Below the pieces are notes generated by a model that was not told the DNA's origin, did no database searches, and worked only from the letters and a program-made list of their open reading frames with translations. Shown here one piece after another: positions 34,337 to 44,356 of a stretch of 64,000 nucleotides of DNA (the first letter of the stretch is position 1; each line of letters starts with the position of its first letter). The position numbers and the translations under genes were made by a program. The stretch covers positions 620,001-684,000 of the forward strand of contig JAIUCV010000394.1 of assembly GCA_026724425.1 (NCBI GenBank). The letters run 5' to 3'. This DNA is from Erythrophleum ivorense. Its lineage: Eukaryota; Streptophyta; Magnoliopsida; Fabales; Fabaceae.

Positions 34337-37119
34337 ATGAGGATCGAATCCGACCAATCTTCTGCTTCTCAATATGATTCCTATAATACGGGATCGGATG
34401 AATCCCTCCCGGAGACGAGTTCCAGTTCTTCGGCGAAAACTGGGGGTCGATCGGGTGTCGCGCCTCCTTCTGGTGGTGATTTGTCGTCTACGCCCGCTCC
34501 GTCGCCAATTGCCGATATAGTAGTACCGAGCCTAATGGATTCACCGGACTCGGTGGATCATGTGCCGATTTCCGCTCGACGTGCGTTGCTTGTTCCGGAG
34601 CGAACAGCTCTGCCCAAAGGGTTTGAAGATCTCTACCCGACGGAGGTCGGTCCCTTGGTGCCGATCGTTCCCTCGAAGAGAAATGAGATGGCCGATGCTC
34701 GCAAGAAAGGAAAGGCTGCGGGGCCCAAAAGGGGCAAGGCAATGAATGTGTCGAGAGCTTTGATCGGCAAGAAGGGCAGGAAAGCTACCGCTCCAGGATC
34801 GGCACCTGGAAAGAAGAATACTCAGCCGTCGCCTCGAGATTTACGGAAGCTCGGCAGGACGCTTTGTACGGAGAAAGATTTGAGGGAAATTCGTCAGTAC
34901 AATAGTCGAACATCGGGCCTGGCTATTCGTCTTCCTGAAGAGGACGAGCGTCCGTGGAAGGCACCGCCGGGCTGGTTTACTGCGTACAAGTTTTGGTTCT
35001 CGGAGAGCCAAATATCCTTCCCCTTGCCGAAGCTGCTTATTGCTTACTGCGAGGAGGTCGGCGTTGCTATGTCGCAGCTCTGCCCGGCGGCGATCCGTAA
35101 CATCGTCGGCCCGTTGGTTTTAGCGGCCGAGCTCGATATCGACATTGACTTGCGCTTTTTTGAGGCTATGTCGTCGATCACGGTGAACAAAAGGACGCCG
35201 GGGACGCTGTATGTTAGCATCCGATCGAAATATGGGGTGATCACCGGGCACCCGAGTAAGACGAGGAACTGGCTCGAGGAGTACTTCTTCGTCCGTGTTA
35301 ACGAGGCGTCGGTTCCGGACGTGCGTAGGCCGTACAGGAACGAGTGGAGTCCGACTTTTGGTAGAAGACCTAGCGGGGCTGCTATGCCTATCAGTTTGTC
35401 CTCTTATCGATCCTTGTTATCTGACGGTTGTTTCTTTGTGCAGATCGTCCTCCTATTTGGCGAGTTCCTCCACCCAACTTTTTCCGAGACGTTAGGCGGC
35501 TTTCTGAGCTCGGCAAGAGGAGGTGGGAAGACATTGATCGGCAGAGGATCAAAAGGCAGTGGGCTCGTATCGAAGCGGGTAAGAGTTTTATTTCTTGTTC
35601 GTTTTTATACCTGCCGAACTGTATCATGACTCGGCGGCCCTTTCAGCTTCTTGGCAGTTAGGAAAACCGAAGGCTGCTGCGAAGATGGGAAAGATCTCTT
35701 TGAACCTGCCGCGGTATGGGAAGGAGGTGGTGAGCGCCGCGGTTGCGCAAAAGGCTCAAAAAAAGGTTCAGGCCGAGGCGGATCCGCCTGTTAATGTGCC
35801 CTCGTCTGTTACGATCGGCGACCGGGTGAGCGCTGCCGAGGACGTCGATCGTTTCATAGACGATTATTTTGACAGTTATGAGGCACGGGCTTATACTCGC
35901 GTTAACCCGGAGACGGGAAGAGTGGAGCCGATCACTCCGACCCTCCCGGATATGTCGGGTGAAGATGAGGATGATGCCCCTGTTCCGGGCGAGCAGGCGA
36001 TCATTCCTTACGTTGTTTCGTCGGTTCGCGAGTCAGCTGCCGATGCGGTGTCACCGGGTGGTGATAGGAAGAGAAGGAGGGTGGCCCCCTCGGAGGGAGG
36101 TGCTGTTGCCGATGCTGGAGCGTCGGACGCCGTTGCGATGGGGAGTGCAGCGGTGGCTGAGGAGGCTGCTGCCGAAAAGGAAAGCAAGGATCCGGTTCGG
36201 CAGGAGGACTATGAGTACTCGTTTAAATATGAGTACGAGGGGAGGATTCCGCTTTTGGATAGCGGCCGGGCTTGCGGTCAGCTGTATCATCAGATCCAGC
36301 CGACCGAGATCACGGATCCCGTCAGCATCGTTTCTCCAGAGGAGAAACGTCTTTTCAAAGATATGGCTCATCATTCTTTTCAGGTTTGCCGAACAGCTTT
36401 CTTGTTGGTTTGGTTTGTGCGAGTCGAGCTTTAATCTATCTCGTTGTTTTTTGTTGTTTTCTTAGGCCATTGCTTCGACGAACGCCCTGCTCGACTTCCA
36501 TCGTCGGCAGTTGAAAAAGGTAGTTACAGATGGCGGCGACGATCTGGCTTTGGAGAAGAGCCGGGCTGACGGTCTTGAGAAAAAGGTCGCCGCACTTACT
36601 GAGAAGCTGTCGCAGTTGGAGGGCGAAGACGCGGGCCGCGTTGCTGAGCTCGTCGATGCCCGTACGGAGATCGAGGCTCTTAGGGCCCAGTGTGGTCGTC
36701 TGCAGAAGAAGCATGCCGATCTTGAGAAAGAGCAGCGGGAGAGAAGTCTGCGGGTTCGCGATCTCTGGGCTAGGAAAGTTCGGGAGACCAAGTCTGCGCT
36801 GCTGACGATGTTCCAAGATCGGCTGGACAAAATGAAGAAGTACGTTGAGGACGAAGCGAGGGTGCAGCCGGACATAATGGTTCTCAACCAAGCCACGGCC
36901 CTGCTTGATTCATATTCTTCACTTGCGCAGATCGGCATTGTTGTTCCTCCAGAGTTGGTCGAGAAGTGCCGATCCGACGTCGAGCGTTATACGAAGATGA
37001 TCGAGGATGAGAACGTAGTAACGAGGGATGAGCTCGATCTTGATTTTGAATCGCTTCGAGAGTTGGTCGCCGCTATGGATCGCGGTACCCCGGCGCAGTT
37101 TCCTCCTGTTTCTTCTTAG
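34337..37119 (+). CDS. Four-exon antisense gene of Tat element, Transposase_28/'putative gypsy type transposon' domain
   Basis: Proposed exons are 34337-35360, 35444-35578, 35647-36383 and 36466-37119. All introns are GT...AG, 83, 68 and 82 bp long. The spliced frame is open from ATG to TAG, 850 codons including the stop. Residues about 1-120 are acidic and Ser/Pro rich. About 118-150 are basic, with KKGKAAGPKRGK, a possible nuclear signal. About 205-330 carry a domain like the plant 'putative gypsy type transposon' family (PPGWFTAYKFWFSESQ, FPLPKLLIAYCEE). Exon 3 is acidic and exon 4 is a long coiled coil (VAALTEKLSQLEGE). The gene is opposite to gag-pol and has its own TATA box. Its role is unknown. 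No stop or frameshift is present, unlike almost every other ORF here. The domain name is from memory of the family, not from a search. Confidence 0.8.
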
Positions 37120-37248
37120 TTTTAAGTCTTGTTTGGCCGATCGGCCTTGTATTCGTTTCTGTTTGGACCTAAGTTTTTCAATAAATTTGATTTTCGACGA
37201 GATTGAGTGTTTTAAAGTGTCGATCTGTCGTGTGGCTTAAGTAATGAT

Positions 37249-37506
37249 GTTCGTGCCGAACCATGTTGTCTTGCGAGGCGAGGCTCGGCTTTTACTTTCT
37301 TGAGACTTAGGTTTTGACGCTAAGTGTTAAGGACGCATGGCTCGTGTGGCCGAGTTGTTTACGATCGTGCCGATCGTGTTGTTTTGCGAGATTGGGCTCG
37401 GCTTTCGCTTCTTTGAGACTTAGGTTTTTAGGCTAAGTGTTTAAAGAAGTATGGCTCGCGCGGCCGAGGCATAACGTTCGTGCCGAACGTGTTGTTTTGC
37501 GAGGTA

Positions 37507-37516
<10 letters not shown>
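37249..37516. repeat. 113-bp tandem repeat, about 2.4 units
   Basis: Units start at GTTCGTGCCGAAC (37249), GATCGTGCCGATC (37363) and GTTCGTGCCGAAC (37476). Each unit opens with a short palindrome around GTGCCGA and contains TTGAGACTTAGGTTTT and CTAAGTGTT. It lies between the ends of the two convergent genes. Confidence 0.8.

Positions 37517-37569
<53 letters not shown>
37517..37569 (-). repeat. Homopolymer of about 53 T, poly(A) in element sense
   Basis: An uninterrupted T run on plus, that is a poly(A) tract about 137 bp after the pol stop in the element's own direction. It could be slippage-expanded or a relic of a polyadenylated end. Length in any assembly is unreliable. Confidence 0.9.
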
Positions 37570-37572
<3 letters not shown>

Positions 37573-37705
37573 CCGACCATGTGTTTGCGAACTGGATTGT
37601 TTTATTGAGATATAGCTGAGCCCTCTGTTTTTGCAGAGGGTTGCCTACGTACCCGCGAGGGATCAAGCCGATCGTAGTTCGTGATACAACAGTGCGTGTG
37701 GGGAA

Positions 37706-40700
37706 CTAGTAGTAGAACCGTTTGAGGTTCATCGAGTTCCAAGAACGAGGGATTTCAGTGCCGGCCATGGTGACGAGCTGATAGACTCCTGGTTTGACGA
37801 TCCGAGTGACGATGTACGGGCCCTCCCAGTTGGCGCCGAGCTTGCCAGCGTTCTCTTCGCGCGTATTTTCGAATACCTTCCGTAGAACGAGGTCGCCTTC
37901 AACGAAGTGGCGGCCGAACGGTTTTTGGTTGTAGTACTTGGCCGCCAACTGTTGGTAATTTTGGATGCGGAGCAACGCTTGGTCGCGCGAGCCTTCGGCA
38001 AAGTCAAGGGAATCTTTGATCATGTGGTTGTTGAGATCGGGATTGTTTGGGAGATGGGATCGGCGGAGGCTAGGGATCGTGGCTTCGGCTGGTGACATTG
38101 CCTCGATGCCGTGGGAGAGTGAGAAAGGAGTTTGATTTGTCGATCGGCGGGGTGTAGTACGGTGCGACCATAGTACCCCGTCGACTTCGTCGGCCCATGA
38201 ACTCTTCTTGGCTTCTAAACGTTTTTTGAGGCCGGCCAAGATGGTCTTGTTCGTCGCCTCGGCTTGGCCGTTCCCTTGTCGATTTACTGAGCCTGATGTT
38301 CCATTTTGCGCAGAAACCTTCAACGATGGCCGAGGTGAATTGAGTGCCGTTGTCCGTTACGATCTCGTACGGGAGACCGTGTCGGCAGATAATATTCTTC
38401 CAGATAAATTTTTTGACGTCTTCGGCGGGGACGTTAGCGAAAGACTCGGCTTCCACCCATTTGGTGAAGTAGTCGGTGACGATGAGGAGGAATCGCTTCT
38501 GACGGGAACGAGGTAGCGGCCCGACGACGTCCATTGCCCATCGCATGAACGGATACGGTGCTGTAGATGTGGTGAGTTCCTCCGTTGGCCTGTGGATGAT
38601 CGGCGCATGTCTCTGGCAAGGCTCGCACTGGTTGGCAAAAGTTTCACAGTCGGCTATCATGGTCGGCCAGAAATGTCCGTTTTTTTTTATCTTTAGGGCG
38701 AGAGATCGACCGCCGGTGTGGTTGCCGCCTGCGCCGGAGTGCGTTTCCTCCATTATCGACCGCGTTTCGGTTCCGGATATGCAAAGTAACAGGGGGCCGA
38801 ACGCGCTTCTTCGATAGAGGCTGTCGTCGAGCATGTTGTAATGGGCGCATCTGGCTTTAAGGCGGCGGGCCGCCCATCGGTCGGGCGGCACAGTTCCGTC
38901 GCTGATATAGAGTTTGATCTCGTCCCTCCAATCCGCTGGCCGCAGTACTTGTTTGGCGTCCATGGGCTCGTTAACTTCGTCGGCATCGTCGATGCCAGGC
39001 TCGAGGGCGACGATCGTCATGGTTGAGTCGTAGAGGTCGGGCGCTATACTGGGTCGGTTGATGCTTTCGACAGGTATTATTCGTTTTAAATCGGGGTCGG
39101 ACGTGGAGGCGAGGGCAGCGAGCGCATCTGCGGATGAATTATCGCTGCGCGGAATTTTTGTAAGGGCGAACGTGTCAAACTCAGTGGCGAGCTGCCGGAC
39201 CAAAGTGAGGTAGGCTTCCATGCGGTCATTTTTTGCGGTATATTCGCCGCTGTACTGGTTTGCGACGAGCTGTGAATCGCAAAATGCCTGGATATTTCTC
39301 GCGCCCATTCCCTTTGCCAGACGGAGGCCGGCGAGCAGCGCTTCGTATTCGGCCTCGTTGTTGGACGCGGAGAAGGCGAGGCGGAATGATTGCTCGAGAA
39401 TTTCGCCCGTCGGAGATTCCAGACGGATGCCGATGCCGGAACCGTTGCGGGAGGACGAGCCATCCGCGTGTAAACTCCAACTCTTCGGTGTACTGGGGTC
39501 GGCGGGGAGCATCTCTGGTGGGAGCTCGATGAGAAAATCGGCGAGGACTTGGGACTTGGCGCAAGTTCGGTTCCGATACTCGATGTCGTATTCGCTTAGT
39601 TCGACCGCCCATTTCGCTATTCTGCCGGATTGCGTCGGGCTATGCAGAATCGTTCGGAGGGGCAGATTGGTCAGGACGATCACTAAGTGGGACTGAAAAT
39701 AAGGCCGAAGTTTGCGGGCCGAGGTGATGACGGAGAGGGCGAGCTTCTCCAGGGTGGGGTATCGGGTCTCGGTGTCATCGAGGGTTTTGCTTATATAGAA
39801 GATCGGCTTTTGCTCGCCACGATCTTCTCGGATGAGTACGCTGCTGACTGCCGATCCTGAGACCGATATGTAGAGATAGAGAGTTTCTCCTGGTTCGGGT
39901 TTTGAGAGGACCGGAGGGGTGGAGAGGTAGAGTTTCAACTCTTGGAAGGCGTCTTCGCACTGGGCGTCCCACTCGAAGCGCTTGTTTCCGCGCAGTAATT
40001 GGTAGAAAGGTAGGCACTTGTCCGTCGATCTGGAGATAAAGCGATTGAGTGCCGCGATTCGGCCGGTCAGTCGTTGGACTTCGCGCGTGTTCTTCGGCGA
40101 AGGTAGGTCGAGGACCGCTTTTATTTTGTGGGGGTTGGCTTCGATGCCTCGCTTGGTGACGATGTAGCCTAGGAATTCGCCCGATGTGACTGCGAAAGTG
40201 CATTTGGAGGGGTTGAGTTTCATGCCGTGCTCGTTCAGACTGCCAAAACAAGTACGGAGATGTCCGATATGTTCTTCGGCGTGCCGCGATTTGACGAGCA
40301 TGTCGTCGATATAAACCTCCATCGTCTGTCCCAGCTGATCGGCGAACATTTTGTTTACGAGCCGCTGGTAGGTTGCCCCGGCGTTTTTTAAACCGAACGG
40401 CATTACTCTGTAACAATAGGTTCCTCGGTCGGTTATGAACGCCGTTTTCTCGCGATCGTCCGGGTGCATTTGAAGTTGGTTGTACCCCGAGAAGGCGTCC
40501 ATAAATGATAGCAGTTCGTTGCCGGCGGTCGCTTCGACGAGTCGATCTATATGCGGCAGGGGGTAGCTATCCTTCGGGCATGCTTTGTTGAGGTCGGTAA
40601 AATCTACGCAGACGCGCCACTTGCCGCTTTTCTTCTTGACGACGACTGGGTTCGCCAACCACTCGGGGTAGCGCACCTCCACTATCGACCCTGCCTTTGA

Positions 40701-43313
40701 TAGCCGTTCGACCTCCTCGTTGACAGCCTTGGCTCTGTCCTGGCCCAACTTTCTTCTTTTTTGTTTGATCGGTTTGTACGTTGGGTCAACGTTTAGCTCG
40801 TGGTTAGCTATGGCGGGATTGATGCCGACCATGTCTTCGGTGCTCCAGGCGAAGGTCGAGGCGTTCTGATGCAAGAAAATCAGCAGTTCGCCGCGTAGAT
40901 CCGCGCTGATCTCCGTTCCGATACCGACGCAGCGGGTTGGGTCGCTTGGATCGATATTTTCCTGGACGACGAGCTCGCGCGGTGGCTCGCTTTGTGATGG
41001 TAGTTCGGCGCAGATTGTTGCGGCTGATCGGGTGATGACACAGGCGTGGGAAGAATGTCGCAGCTTGTGTTCGGCGACGAAACAGATTCGGGACATCTCC
41101 TGGCTCCCTCGCACTGTGACCGGTCCGTCCGGAGTTGGGAACTTCAGGCATTGGTGGTACGTGGACGGGGTCGCCTTCATCGCGTGCAGCCAAGGCGTTC
41201 CCATGATTGCGTTGTAGATGGCTGGTTTGTCGACGACAGCAAATTTGACGATTTTGGTTACTCGGCCCACGCGAACGGGTAGTTTAATCGTCCCGACCGT
41301 CATTGTCGTCTCTCCTGAGAAGCCGGTCAAAGGCTTTTTGTTCGGCTTTATCCTGTAGCCCTGCAACTCCATTTTGCGCAGTGTTTCCTCGAAAATTAAG
41401 TCGACGGTGCTCCCGGTATCGATTAATATTCGGCTCACGTCGCAGTCGCCGATCATGAGCTCGATCACCAGTGGGTCGTTGTGAGGCGTGTGTAGGCCTT
41501 GCGTGTCTGACTCTCGGAAGACGATGCTGCTGGCTTCGTTCAGGTCGCTTCCGATGTTTTGTGTCCACTGCTGTGACGTTACGGTTCTGCGGCCGTATTC
41601 TTTGATCGATTGGACTGAGTCGTTGCAGGTCGGCAAGCCTCCCATGATCATGTTAATTCTTCTTCGCGGGGGCGGAGGCGGCGTCGAGCGGGAGTTGCTC
41701 TCTTCGTGGCTTCTTTTCTGTGGGTCCGGCCCTCGGAGAATGGTTTCTCGGTGTTCATTCTCGACGGGTTGTCTCTCTCGGCGATCTTCGGCGTTGTGGG
41801 AGCCGATTTCCCGGGCGTTGGAGGAAGGGCTTGGTTCTCCTATCTCGCCTCTGGTGAACTTGCCGAGCAGGTATTCTTGGAGATGTCTGCACTGGGCCGT
41901 TGCGTGACCTGGTTTTTTATGAAATTCGCAGAAGGGCTGGTTTGGTCTGGGATCGTCCTTCCGGACGTACTTGTTCCAGGGTTGGCTTGATTTGCTTGGG
42001 CGGTCGCTTCCATTTGGTCGATCGTTTCCGCTTGATCGATCGTTTACGACATAGCAGTTTGTCGGCCTCTTCTCATTGTGTTGGTAGCCCTTGTCGTAGT
42101 GCTGCCGAGGTTCGTAGTAGTCCTCCCTCATTTTTTCTTTGATAGGCGGCGCCTTGATCGGAGTGTGGATTTTGGCTAAGACGATTTTCTCCTCCTCCAT
42201 TTCGATGAAAATGTTTGCTCGGCACAGAGCGTCTTCTAGGTTACGCGGTTCGTTTAGTTTGAGGTCGTAGCGGAAAGCCGACTCGTACCAGAGTCCCTTT
42301 ATCAATGCCGGGAGTGTTTCCACGGTGGTCGCTGTGAGCCGTGAGGCGACGTTTTTGAACCTGTCAATGAACGAACGTAGGGATTCCTTCGGCCCTTGGG
42401 TTAGTGCCCATAGGTCGGCGCACGATGTTCCTTGCCGGATATACATCGAATACTGTTTGAGGAAAGCGGTGGTCAACTGATGGTAGCTATCGATCGAGTT
42501 GGCTCGTAGTCTGGAGAACCAGGTCAGGGCCGATCCGGAGAGGTTCTCGACGAAAAGTTGGCAGAAACCGGCGTCGCGCTCTTCGACGGAGAAACGGGTT
42601 CGTCCCATTGCGATGCAAAACGCAGTCAGATATTGCCGCGGGTCTGTGTTGCCTTCGTACGCCGAGATTTTTAGTTTTCCCGGGTGATGTACTACTGCTC
42701 GGGCAACTTGTTCGGTAAATGGTATGTTCTGTGCCTCGCGTAGGACTCGATCTATTTCTGGGGCCGAGCTGGTGGCTTGGTGGATTTGGGAACTCATATG
42801 GTACAGTTGGTCCTTCATTCTTTCCATTTCGGCTTCGTGCCCGCCTTGCTCGGCGTTATGCTGCGGATACGAGATCGGTCGTGGATCGTTCGTCCTTATG
42901 AGATTGATTAGCGGGGTCGGATTATCGTAGGCGAGTGTTCTTTGGGTCGGCAATGGACGAGGAGTGTGCCGGGACTCTGGTGAGGCCTGTGACGCTTGGA
43001 GCTCGGTAATCCGGCTTTGGCTGGCTAGTTGCGCGGCGAATAGACTGTTGAAACGATGGTCGGTTCCTTTCGCGAAATCGTCGAACCGTGTGAGCAAGGC
43101 GTGGAGAAGAGTCGCGGTTCCTGGGTGTTCGGACGATAATTCGGCTTGGCCTTCCGGACGTGTTGGTGGGGTCGGAGGGCGTTGTTGGAGTTCTCCGTGG
43201 GTAGCGTCCGTTTGGTTGATCGGTCCTATGAAAGGGAGTGCCGAGGTTGACGTCGAGTTGACGGTCATGCCTTGAGTTGGCGGATGGGGAGCTGCGTTGG
43301 GTTCCGTGGACAT
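37706..43313 (-). pseudogene. Tat gag-pol, one frameshift in integrase
   Basis: One frame runs from the ATG at 43313 to about 38280, 1,670 residues. It holds a Gag domain (residues about 215-330), a knuckle-like CEFHKKPGHATAQC (about 461), a retropepsin with LIDTGSTVDL (about 629), an RT with YIDDMLVKS (about 1001), a Ty3-type RNase H (about 1140-1250) and a second RNase H. The second one has HADGSS, NNEAEYEAL, FCDSQLV and SADALA (about 1283-1410), as known for the dual-RNase-H Tat lineage. The integrase HHCC and the first two catalytic Asp (AMDVVG, VTDNGTQF) follow. A small deletion near 38278-38282 then shifts the frame, and the third catalytic residue (GQAEATN) and the tail continue in another frame to 37706. 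The first RNase H seems to have lost its leading Asp (YISVSGSAV). Confidence 0.92.
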
Positions 43314-43393
43314 CCTGCTTTAGGATCGGCGAATTGGTAAGGAATGATTGGTTCGGCAAGTGGCCGATCTATCTTTGTGTAGAGAAAGTCTCA

Positions 43394-43411
43394 GCCCCAC
43401 GGTGGGCGCCA
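43394..43411 (-). other. Primer-binding site of Tat element
   Basis: Minus strand TGGCGCCCACCGTGGGGC starts 2 bp inside the LTR. It fixes the 5' end of the element at the right-hand LTR. Confidence 0.85.
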
Positions 43412-43413
43412 AT

Positions 43414-43849
43414 TGTTGAACTAATAGCGGTGAGACTTGTTCTGAGTAAAGGATGAGGGCTGAGACTTTCGTATTAAAAGGTAAGATGATCGGCAGATTA
43501 TACAGATGAGTTCGGCTTGTGACGACCTAGAATGACTAAGCGAAAATATTTGACTTAAAGTGCAAAGAGCTCGGCGGTCGGTTGATTGGCGAACTCGACG
43601 TAGACCGTAAGTTCGGCGATCAATCGATTACTGATTTTAATCTTGCGAGCAGAGAGATCGGCGGGGTTTTCAGTAATTGTTGTTCTCCTCCGTTTTTCAA
43701 CCAACCCTTCCGAAGAGGAGTTATTGCGCTATTTATAGTGCGGCGACCTCGCTCGGCGGGCCTGGAGATGGCCGGCAGGCTTCGGCAGTAATGGGCCTTT
43801 CCTGACATGGGCCGGCCCAGTTGGAGGGGTGCTAAGCCCACCTCCAACA
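43414..43849 (-). repeat. 5' LTR of Tat element
   Basis: Same as 33536-33971. Minus-strand CTATAAATAG at 43738-43729 is the likely TATA box for the genomic transcript, about 112 bp into the LTR. Confidence 0.96.
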
Positions 43850-44146
43850 ACTGTGATAGCCAGAGTGCAATATTTCTGGCGAAGAATCAAGTGTATCATG
43901 CAAGGACGAAACACATTCATGTGAGGTTTCACAAGATCAGAGAGTTGGTTGCTTCTGGTGAGATCATTCTGGAGAAGGTGCATACGTCAGAAAATGCTGC
44001 TGATATGTTGACCAAGCCAGTTACTGTGGAGAAGTTCAAGCACTGCAAAGAGCTTCTCCAAGTCTTCCAATGCAAAGGAAGAAGGAGTTCCCCCCAAGAG
44101 TTTTGAAGAAGCTAAGTCAGGGGTGATTATTCGTCAAGGTGGAGTT

Positions 44147-44351
44147 TGTTATTCCTGGTGACTTATAATCAGATACAGCTGCAAAAGGGCCAACCCTAAA
44201 ACGGGCAAATAGGCAATGGGCCGAAGGCCTATATATAAAGTTCATTAGGGTTGTAATTACTTATCACACGAGTTAATAAGAAACCCTAGAACGGGTGTAT
44301 TCGCCTCAAATCGTATTCTTTCTTGCTTTTATCGTCTCTTGATTCACAACA
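44147..44351 (+). repeat. 3' LTR of copia 2 (205 bp)
   Basis: Starts TGTTATTCCTGG after the polypurine stretch AAGGTGGAGT, and ends GATTCACAACA. It contains TATATATAAAG at about 44230-44240. TSD GTGGG follows. Confidence 0.93.
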
Positions 44352-44356
44352 GTGGG

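Larger units (their letters stand above)
33536..43849 (-). mobile_element. Tat-type Ty3/gypsy element, nearly intact, with antisense spliced gene
   Basis: LTRs of 436 bp (33536-33971 and 43414-43849) look identical. TSD ACTGT is at 33531-33535 and 43850-43854. The element reads right to left: LTR, primer-binding site, gag-pol (43313-37706), a poly(A)-like tract (T-run on plus), short tandem repeats, then a four-exon gene in the opposite direction (34337-37119) and the polypurine tract (G-rich on minus, 33973-33982 as C-run). Extra antisense ORFs between pol and the 3' LTR are known in Tat-lineage plant elements. The identical LTRs make this the youngest insertion in the window. Confidence 0.95.
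32879..44106 (+). pseudogene. Copia 2 RT C-terminus and RNase H, split by Tat insertion
   Basis: Part A is 32906-33535: RT thumb (WLSQKAYIQKVLERFDM, PYASAVGCLMYAM), then RNase H with GFVDSDYAGDLDNRRSTTG and STTEAEYMAM. Part B is 43855-44106: DSQSAIFLAKNQVYHARTKH, then TSENAADMLTKPV and a normal stop. A and B are continuous in frame once the Tat element and one TSD copy are disregarded, so the Tat insertion was the event that broke RNase H. The 5' three quarters of the coding region are deleted. Confidence 0.92.
32796..44351 (+). mobile_element. Ty1/copia element 2 (Tork-like), internally deleted, hosting a Tat element
   Basis: TSD GTGGG is at 32791-32795 and 44352-44356. The left end matches the first 83 bp of the 3' LTR and is then fused directly to the RT C-terminus, so the rest of the 5' LTR, gag, protease, integrase and most of RT are gone. 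RNase H is split at 33535 by the Tat element. Motifs such as LWLSQKAYIQKVLERFDM and KPVSTPLANHF are typical of the Tork/Tnt1 lineage. Confidence 0.9.

Noticed and set aside
37517..37569. Poly(T) as the tail of a processed pseudogene or LINE
   Set aside because: No reverse-transcribed gene body or TSD is next to it. It sits at the same structural position between pol and the antisense gene, so it is treated as part of the Tat element.
39220..42142. Many plus-strand frames of 60-160 codons opposite Tat pol
   Set aside because: Shadows of the high-GC gag-pol frame on the minus strand; none has recognisable motifs.
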